Assembly (NCBI GenBank): GCA_004352715.1
Contig: SCFE01000002.1
Coordinates: 1,629,763 to 1,693,762, forward strand
Direction: 5' to 3'
DNA from: Hofstenia miamia
Taxonomy: Eukaryota > Xenacoelomorpha > Acoela
DNA length: 64,000 nucleotides
Shown in pieces: positions 57,102 through 64,000 of this stretch. The position numbers and the translations under genes are program-made. Numbering within the stretch: position 1 is the stretch's first letter; each line of letters begins with the position of its first letter. A model generated the notes under the pieces. It had not been told where the DNA came from and did no database searches. It worked only from the letters and a program-made list of their open reading frames with translations.

Positions 57102-58510
57102 TCTGTAGCGAGGATAGAGGGTTTTTTGTGCATAAAAACGAACACATAGACGAAGTATATTTGAAGTACTTTCGGCTATATTATTAGCCTTCATCAGCAA
57201 AAATGAATAAATAGCATTTAAAAAATAAAGTTTATATATACTGCAGTAAATGATTGGTTGATTGATTCATAATCTGTCAACCATCTTCAAAGATAGCCGA
57301 AGCAATTGCAATCAAAGAAATCCGCCCGTTACTTAATAATCAAGTCGAAATCAAACTTCACCTCTTCTAAGCCGTCAATCATCCTGTCAATCAATCAACC
57401 AATCATTTACTGCAGTATATATAAACTTTATTTTTTAAATGCTGTTTATTCATTCTTGCTGATGAAGGCTAATAATATAGCCGAAAGTACTTCAAATATA
57501 CTTCGTCTATGTGTTCGTTTTTATGCACAAAAAACCCTCTATCCTCGCTACAGAATATATATATATATATATATNNNNNNNNNNNNNNNNNNNNNNNNNN
57601 NNNNNNNNNNNNNNNNNNNNNNNNNNNNNNNNNNNNNNNNNNNNNNNNNNNNNNNNNNNNNNNNNNNNNNNNNNNNNNNNNNNNNNNNNNNNNNNNNNNN
57701 NNNNNNNNNNNNNNNNNNNNNNNNNNNNNNNNNNNNNNNNNNNNNNNNNNNNNNNNNNNNNNNNNNNNNNNNNNNNNNNNNNNNNNNNNNNNNNNNNNNN
57801 NNNNNNNNNNNNNNNNNNNNNNNNNNNNNNNNNNNNNNNNNNNNNNNNNNNNNNNNNNNNNNNNNNNNNNNNNNNNNNNNNNNNNNNNNNNNNNNNNNNN
57901 NNNNNNNNNNNNNNNNNNNNNNNNNNNNNNNNNNNNNNNNNNNNNNNNNNNNNNNNNNNNNNNNNNNNNNNNNNNNNNNNNNNNNNNNNNNNNNNNNNNN
58001 NNNNNNNNNNNNNNNNNNNNNNNNNNNNNNNNNNNNNNNNNNNNNNNNNNNNNNNNNNNNNNNNNNNNNNNNNNNNNNNNNNNNNNNNNNNNNNNNNNNN
58101 NNNNNNNNNNNNNNNNNNNNNNNNNNNNNNNNNNNNNNNNNNNNNNNNNNNNNNNNNNNNNNNNNNNNNNNNNNNNNNNNNNNNNNNNNNNNNNNNNNNN
58201 NNNNNNNNNNNNNNNNNNNNNNNNNNNNNNNNNNNNNNNNNNNNNNNNNNNNNNNNNNNNNNNNNNNNNNNNNNNNNNNNNNNNNNNNNNNNNNNNNNNN
58301 NNNNNNNNNNNNNNNNNNNNNNNNNNNNNNNNNNNNNNNNNNNNNNNNNNNNNNNNNNNNNNNNNNNNNNNNNNNNNNNNNNNNNNNNNNNNNNNNNNNN
58401 NNNNNNNNNNNNNNNNNNNNNNNNNNNNNNNNNNNNNNNNNNNNNNNNNNNNNNNNNNNNNNNNNNNNNNNNNNNNNNNNNNNNNNNNNNNNNNNNNNNN
58501 NNNNNNNNNN

Positions 58511-58543
<33 letters not shown>

Positions 58544-60049
58544 AATACGGGCTTTGGATACAAAACTTTAAAATATCTACAAGGCGCTGGATACAAAAAA
58601 ATATATACGGGCGCAGGATACGGGTCCAAAAAAATATTAAACCCCTATTCCAAATACGCAATGTAAAAGTTTTTGATAAAATGAAATATTCTGGCTTTCC
58701 ATCAAAAAAGGCGCTGGATACCATGGAAGATCGGAAAGTGCGGGCGGTGGGTACAAATCCAATCCCATAGTATCTAGAGCTCGTGTATATGCTATGCGAC
58801 CGGTCTCAATTTAAAATCATCGTCAATACAAATTTTGTGGTAATATAATTTACAATTCACTACATTGAATTTTGTTAAATATGCATACACTAAAAGATAT
58901 TCCATATGTTGGTCATTCTTTGTTTATTCATTAGTCTTTGTTTATTTGAGTTCTTAATAATTAGGGCTTCAGAAATCTTAGTATTAGGTGTTTTCATAAT
59001 GATATTAAAATTATTGATGTTTGTTTGATGTTGATGAGTATAAATTTCGGAATTTAAGTGCCCTGAAAGATGTTCATTGAAGATGTCGCTTTGTTTCACC
59101 GATGTAAAAATGGTGACATTCTTCACACCTAAATTTAAGTATTGGAGTTCAATCCTGTGAATTGCGTGTTCAAGAGTTTTGTTGATAGCAAGATATACGA
59201 AAAAACCCTTAATAGATAAAAGTAACTTTTTCTATTTCTATTCAAGCCAACCATGAGAACATAAAATGGCAAAGGCTGTTGATCTTCAAATACCCAAGAA
59301 TATATTATTTGGGTGTCAAGATCCAAAATCATGATACATGCTAAATTTCTAAAAATACGCTTCAGAATATTTTTATGCATCACCACTATATTTACAAAGG
59401 GTTGATTTTTCAGAATATAATATTCACAAATGTAACAGATATTTGCAGAGAAAGCATGAGTAAGCACAGGTTTGTTATGTAGTATGCAAAGGGGTATAAA
59501 AGTATGGCAATAAACATTTTTCCCTATTGTGATCCGAATGTGACGTATCACAACAGAGAAACTGAGGTGAATTAATTATTGTTGGAAATTAGTATCAGGG
59601 AAGGATTAACCTCAATGTCCCAATGCCACATAGAGTCATAGACATTAACTCAACAAAGTAATCATATGCAGGCTTTCCAAAACTTTGACTACAGATTACT
59701 CAAAAAGTATGTTTTTATGTGTAAAATGGCATTCAAATTCGTAATCCTCGTCCCAAAATTGACTGAAGTCTGTGAAAAAATTCAGTCAACTTAATTTTAT
59801 GTCACAGTGTAATCTGTCTTCTTTTGCAGTGAATTCGGTTCACGAAGCTAAATTATATTCGAAACAGTTGGGTTTTGAAATCATTATAACAAGTTAAAGG
59901 TGTGGCAAATTGAGAAAACGAGTATGAATTTAGAGCTACGTGTCAATTTTGAGTGACTGCACACATACTACACGTGGTGCACATCAACGTAAGCTTTCGT
60001 CTTTGAAATTGGTGTTAAAATGCGCCCAACCAAACATAATGTGCAAAAG

Positions 60050-60082
<33 letters not shown>

Positions 60083-60267
60083 NNNNNNNNNNNNNNNNNN
60101 NNNNNNNNNNNNNNNNNNNNNNNNNNNNNNNNNNNNNNNNNNNNNNNNNNNNNNNNNNNNNNNNNNNNNNNNNNNNNNNNNNNNNNNNNNNNNNNNNNNN
60201 NNNNNNNNNNNNNNNNNNNNNNNNNNNNNNNNNNNNNNNNNNNNNNNNNNNNNNNNNNNNNNNNNNN

Positions 60268-60300
<33 letters not shown>

Positions 60301-60660
60301 GAGTGCCAGTGCGCATTGATTAATCCAAAAGAATTACGCTCTTAAAACTTTACTTTTTGGTTATTCTTTTTGAAACACTGTACATGTATATGCTTGTATG
60401 ACATTGATTTTACTTTTAGCCTCGAACATATTTCTGTTGATCCTAACTCGGTTCACTCCAATATCATATATTTTGAATTCAACCATCCCAATATATCGGC
60501 TCAAGAATTGGTGGATAAATTGGCATTTGGGAAAGAGTTTCCATACGCTGTGCTTTTTAACGCATACAGTTCGACCAACATACGAATTGTCTTCAATCAT
60601 CATATATCACGTGATGATGTAGATTTAATTCTACATAAAATTAAACATTATATTAAATAA
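54862..60660 (+). CDS. THA1: Low-specificity L-threonine aldolase (PLP-dependent)
   Basis: Four exons with consistent phases: 54862-55025, 55621-55935, 56265-56645 and 60420-60660. They give 366 residues, normal for the family. The enzyme splits L-threonine/allo-threonine to glycine and acetaldehyde. Motifs: [18 protein letters not shown] (N-terminus), [20 protein letters not shown] (spanning exons 1-2), VSSGTQANL (PLP phosphate region), ENTHNRCCGAV (exons 2-3), [12 protein letters not shown] with Asp188 and Arg191, and [14 protein letters not shown] with the PLP-binding Lys219. The C-terminal IISVDP-like [15 protein letters not shown] is in exon 4. The exon 2 acceptor (TTTGAAAAG/A) is weak but forced by frame. 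Intron 3 (3.8 kb) holds a fold-back repeat, a Penelope relic and two gaps. AG (54859-54860) is 1 nt before the ATG. The gene follows PEBP closely. Confidence 0.93.
55150..55435. repeat. Possible MITE in intron 1 of threonine aldolase
   Basis: A GC-richer patch with repeated GTCCC/GGGAC and TGGTCC/GGACCA words in both orientations. The ends are not clear. Confidence 0.3.
57075..57100. repeat. (TA)n microsatellite
   Basis: Pure TA run abutting the left arm of the fold-back element. Confidence 0.95.
57101..57555. repeat. Fold-back element with 167-bp arms carrying a hammerhead-like motif
   Basis: 57101-57267 and 57389-57555 are near-perfect inverted copies around a 121-bp spacer, bordered on both sides by (TA)n. 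Each arm, read toward its outer end, contains CTGATGAAGGCTA...TAGCCGAAA (right arm 57459-57486, left arm complement around 57170-57197), a hammerhead-ribozyme-like core. The arm type fits inverted terminal copies of a Penelope-like retroelement; a Penelope GIY-YIG relic lies 1.3 kb away across a gap. Confidence 0.75.
57459..57511 (+). ncRNA. Candidate type I hammerhead ribozyme-like motif
   Basis: CTGATGA (57459-57465), one extra A, stem II GGCTA/TAGCC with loop ATAATA, and GAA (57483-57485). Stem III is AGTA/TACT (57486-57489, 57499-57502), with TT/C at the expected cleavage site after 57503. Stem I can form G-C and U-G next to the core, then a 3x3 internal loop, then CAT/ATG. Known hammerheads occur in Penelope-like elements. 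The bulged A at the start of stem II is non-canonical, so activity is uncertain. Confidence 0.45.
57575..58510. other. Assembly gap in (TA)n
   Basis: 936 N flanked by TA runs on both sides. The largest gap in the window; it may hide the body of the Penelope-like element. Confidence 0.95.
58890..59126 (-). pseudogene. Penelope-like GIY-YIG endonuclease remnant
   Basis: On the minus strand one frame reads [19 protein letters not shown] (near 59140-59080), with paired Cys then the YIGET core of Penelope GIY-YIG nucleases. After a frameshift the next frame reads [16 protein letters not shown] ... [20 protein letters not shown], the downstream H and ISEAL.IK helix of the same domain. The RT part is not seen. 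Located in intron 3 of threonine aldolase. Confidence 0.65.
60054..60297. repeat. (TA)n with assembly gap
   Basis: TA runs on both sides of 185 N (60083-60267). Confidence 0.95.
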
Positions 60661-63634
60661 ATATTCAAAAAATATTAATTCACTTTTTTGGTAGTTTTTT
60701 GTTATCTTCAACTACTTTTCTATTTGCGAATTTTTAGCTTTTAACTTCATGTTTTGCCCTTACTTTTAATTTTTTGGTATTTTCTATTAACAAATTTTGT
60801 AATCTCAGACTATTGATAAAAAAATTAATTTGTTAGCTCAATGTGTGTTACAATACAGCTGCTAAACGCACTTGATAACTTTTAAAAGTGTTTTTATCGT
60901 ATGTTTGACAAGCATGATAAGGCAAACCTATTTGGGAATTGATGATATTAAACCAGGTTTAATCTGGTTCAACTAATTGGAGTAATTCTTCAAACAAATT
61001 CAATACCACATGGATACGTTAAACCAATTCCTCATTCATTTGAAGATTTGAATAGCAAAATCTAGCTTACGTTATTCCTCATATTGATTTCATTTCACGA
61101 ATTTTACTATTGAATGCTCCTGTTTACATTGGTTCGTTCCTTTTTGCTGATATTATCAAGCGATTCAAAAGAATAATCGCAAACTTCAGTCATTTACTAA
61201 CCTAATTGGCACAGATCAGGTGTGCTTTAATTACTTTTTTAAGAGAAACAACAAAATAATGTTAAAGTCTCGTAAATTTTGGGTAGAGAAATGACGTCTA
61301 CAACTTGACAAGAATGGACACTATAATTTAGAAATTTAAATTAGTGAATTCCTATGAATTCTCAAAGTTGTTTGGGAATGGATCAGTGAGGTATTCAGGC
61401 CTCAAACTCCAGAAGATGCTAACACACGTTTAGGTGGATGTTTGATTTACTGATAGTTGCTTGTTGATAATTTTCTGGAAAAAATTAAGAAATCAAAGTT
61501 TATAAAATTAGTGAGTATGTATTTCAAAAATTGTGGGCCTGAATTTAATTTTTTCATATAGTGCATATGGACGCCATAATAACGCGTGTATATATATATA
61601 TTTTTTTTTTAATGTTTTGAATTTTTTGCAAACAATAAAAAACTATATTTTTGTGAATATCAGATTGCTTAAAATGTTTACAAAACTCATGTAGAAATAT
61701 TGTTTCTAAGAGTTTAATATTTTGCACTTACGTTTGTGAGGAAGTGCTAATTGTGACATTATAGGATTCAGCAAAGTTTGAGTGAATTTTCTGGTGTGTA
61801 TGGCTAATTGTTTTTGGTGTTGTGCGTTACTCATTAAATGATTGTTAACTAAATTGCAATCCTCGACTCTTTATAATAACTCGTGGACATGGATATCAAT
61901 CCACTCCTGCCACACAAAACGAGTCAGAGCGAGCCTTGCAATTCAAAAACAGTTGTGTAAGAAGAAATCGTTGTTACCCGATCACATCAATGAGTTATTG
62001 GTAATAAGATCAGTATGGTGGACTAATATTTTTTACTCGTTTTGTTTTTTGCAATATTTACTAAAAATACTGCACTAGAAAGATTTTCGCCTTTCATGAC
62101 TGTTTACTTTTACGTATATGTCCGGGTACGGGTAATGTTGTTGTGATAACGGGTACCATGCATAGTCAGATAAGCACGCTTGAAAAGCGTTACTCACGCA
62201 GCACCAGGGTAACTAGGCGATTTACACAAATTTTAGCTTTCAGCGATCCTTAAACCGAATTGGTATCTCAAACAGAGGGGTTTGGAATCGTGATATGCAA
62301 TAATTGGAAGCGTTTCTTTAAATTTGACTGCACTTCATCTAATTTAGATTGAGATCATTTTGACCTCTAAAATCATTCTAGATACTGTAGTTTGTTTTAC
62401 CTATTGTTAAAGACTTTTATCAGAGATTGGCTTTCTTGAAGAAAAGAGGTCTCTATAGTACCATTGTATGACAACTGATCAATATTATGTTTTGGTGTAG
62501 GTACATGCAAATTGAGAAATCCATCATAGAGAGTGATTTAATTATTCTTTTGTCCTTAAAGGGTTTCTGCTCAATGTTTGTAGAGAGTAATGTCAACTAG
62601 AATAACTACATGCAAATACACAGTATCATAATAGTTGGCAGATTCAATAAGACCACGTAAGACTACTTATTACATAGACAGTTTGCTATCTTTTGTCAAT
62701 AGAAAAACTAGTTATTCATCAAAAGAGCATTGCCAAATATGTCTACTATGTCAAAAAGCAATTGGAAATGAAATGACAGTCTAGGCGGCAAGGTTTACAG
62801 GGGGTTCATTTGCATCTGCAATTTCAGCGGTCTGCTATTGTCTTTTGTATTTTCTCTGCTGACAACAGTGGTGTAACAGGAACGGCAGATATGATGAAAT
62901 GTTCTCCGATCAAGATTTCAACATTGGTTTTTTTCGCTAACATTAAATAGTGTTTCCCAATTTCCCAATATTAAAAATTATGGTGGTAAGCTGTATTTTA
63001 GTGTGTTTTTTCAATATTTAGCCAGTATTTTGGAGCTTAACTTCATTTAGTCACTCAATTTGAACACGATTGAGATGCGAAAATTACGGCGTGCTCCCAT
63101 GAAGGAGAAAGCAAACTGTTTTTAACTATTCTATAAGTGTGTTTTTTATTAACATTGTATTAAATGTTCAGTTTGTTATTACTACTCACCACAGAAAAAA
63201 TTTAAAGATTATTCTCATTTTGGATATTTTTTATTTATTTAAATGCAATGCCGTTCCTGTAAAAGCCATGTATTATTTTGATTCTTTAATAAATTCTATT
63301 TAATAACGTCTGTTTAATGAGAATCAATAAATATATTTAATTTCCAATATTTTCTGCTGAAGGCAAAATTTTATTGCTTTTTGATATTCATCAATTTCCT
63401 ATTTTCTACTTTTTCATTTGGTCGTGTTTACCCTTGTCAAAACTGAACATGTATACATTTTAGACTAATTTTTATTTGGTATTTTAGTTGTATCAAGTAA
63501 TCGCCTATTTCTACATTATTTTTTAATTTGTAAATTCTGAACATGCTTGCATTCTTATTGCATTGTATTAACATTGATCTTGAACTATTTAAATTCATAG
63601 TCTATTTAACTGTTGTTATGAAAGTGTTTCAGTA
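60661..63634. other. Intergenic region, no gene recognised
   Basis: AT-rich. The frame at 61842-62078 has no recognisable domain. An AATAAA-like signal (60656-60661) overlaps the threonine aldolase stop. Confidence 0.5.
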
Positions 63635-63796
63635 ATGGTGCAACTTCACGAAGACGACGTAACGGTGGTGATGTCCACTTCAAACGCTTCAGACTATCCC
63701 CCCGAAAACGTCTTTGACGGCGACTCCAACACTTTTTGGCTTACAACTGGACTTTTTCCTCAAGTGCTAGTTGCAGAACTCTCACAAAGTCCACAG
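63635..63796 (+). CDS. HSPB11: IFT25/HSPB11, first coding exon
   Basis: A 54-codon exon ending in phase 0 at a GT donor (CAG/GTGTAA). It encodes the N-terminal strands of the galectin/discoidin-like IFT25 fold: VTVVMSTSNASDYPPENVFD, then DSNTFWLTTGLFPQ. The YPPENxxDGxxxTFWxTTGxFPQ block is diagnostic. IFT25 pairs with IFT27 in the IFT-B complex that moves cargo in cilia. AG (63631-63632, TGTTTCAG) is 2 nt before the ATG. The remaining exons lie beyond the right edge. Confidence 0.93.
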
Positions 63797-64000
63797 GTGT
63801 AAAAAATTATTCGATTTCATATTAAATGCAGTCCATATAAACTAAAATATAATATAGTTCAAAGATTGTATTTAAATATTTTGATGGACATATTGCGGCT
63901 ATCTATTGACACATTTCGATTTTATAACTTTAATAGTTTCACATAATTGTCACTATGTACCACATAATCTTCGCTATTATTTTGCACTGGAAACACTTAG

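Noticed and set aside
57306-58770. Open frames of about 400 codons on both strands
   Set aside because: They are produced by reading through 936 N and TA repeats.
59135-59551. Minus-strand 138-codon frame in intron 3 of threonine aldolase
   Set aside because: Hydrophobic composition but no recognisable domain, splice support or family match; likely chance in AT-rich DNA.

Overview
This is a eukaryotic, AT-rich window, almost certainly from an animal. It is a gene-poor, transposon-dense stretch with ten runs or single positions of N. Five host genes can be supported: a TTC39C-like TPR gene (partial, minus strand, exons at 3.5-13.3 kb), mitochondrial glutaredoxin 5 (43.6 kb), a PEBP-family protein (54.0 kb), L-threonine aldolase (54.9-60.7 kb) and the first exon of IFT25/HSPB11 (63.6 kb). 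IFT25 is known to be missing from Drosophila and C. elegans, so its presence argues against a typical insect or nematode and for an animal with a full ciliary IFT-B complex. No species can be named from this sequence alone.

In all five host genes a splice-acceptor AG lies 1-4 bases upstream of the start codon. PEBP and threonine aldolase sit in tandem only 113 bp apart, with an AATAAA signal 25 bp before the second acceptor. Together these are what spliced-leader trans-splicing and a two-gene operon would look like. This is the most interesting host signal in the window; it is inferred from the genome, not shown by transcripts.

The rest is a transposon graveyard with a few young insertions. 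From left to right: a decayed hAT element with perfect 8-bp target duplication (83-1600); Tc1/mariner remnants (2.0-2.8 and 5.0-5.3 kb); a decayed L1/Tx1-like LINE (6.4-11.6 kb) interrupted by a GATTAATC-iterated element; a hAT-type MITE (14.8-15.3 kb); a decayed LINE piece (17.1-17.9 kb); an RT remnant (21.3 kb); an uninterrupted Tc1-like transposase (22.2-23.3 kb); a deleted Tc1 (26.2-26.9 kb); a nearly complete two-ORF LINE (27.6-30.9 kb) whose ORFs share one frame and are separated by a single UGA-CUA; fold-back and hAT remnants (31.3-32.7 kb); an RT pseudogene (33.3-34.0 kb); a tRNA-Arg(CCT)-like sequence joined to a LINE tail (34.3-34.8 kb); a Tc1 element with long terminal repeats and a LINE inserted in it (35.6-38.2 kb), plus an assembly duplication; two restriction-like-endonuclease LINEs of R4/Dong type (41.4-42.4 and 48.1-51.5 kb), both ending tail-to-tail on (TAA)n with another LINE; a GC-rich hAT (44.4-46.3 kb); iterated non-autonomous elements (52.0-53.7 kb); and, inside the last threonine aldolase intron, a 167-bp-armed fold-back carrying a hammerhead-ribozyme-like core beside a Penelope GIY-YIG remnant (57.1-59.1 kb).

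One LINE family, called LINE-B here (3' end GCTAAATAAAGTCATT then (ATT)n), recurs at 17.1, 24.4, 34.4, 36.4, 42.5 and 47.5 kb, and its microsatellite tail appears to be a landing site for the R4/Dong-like element. No bacterial-style operons, CRISPR arrays or rRNA genes were seen.
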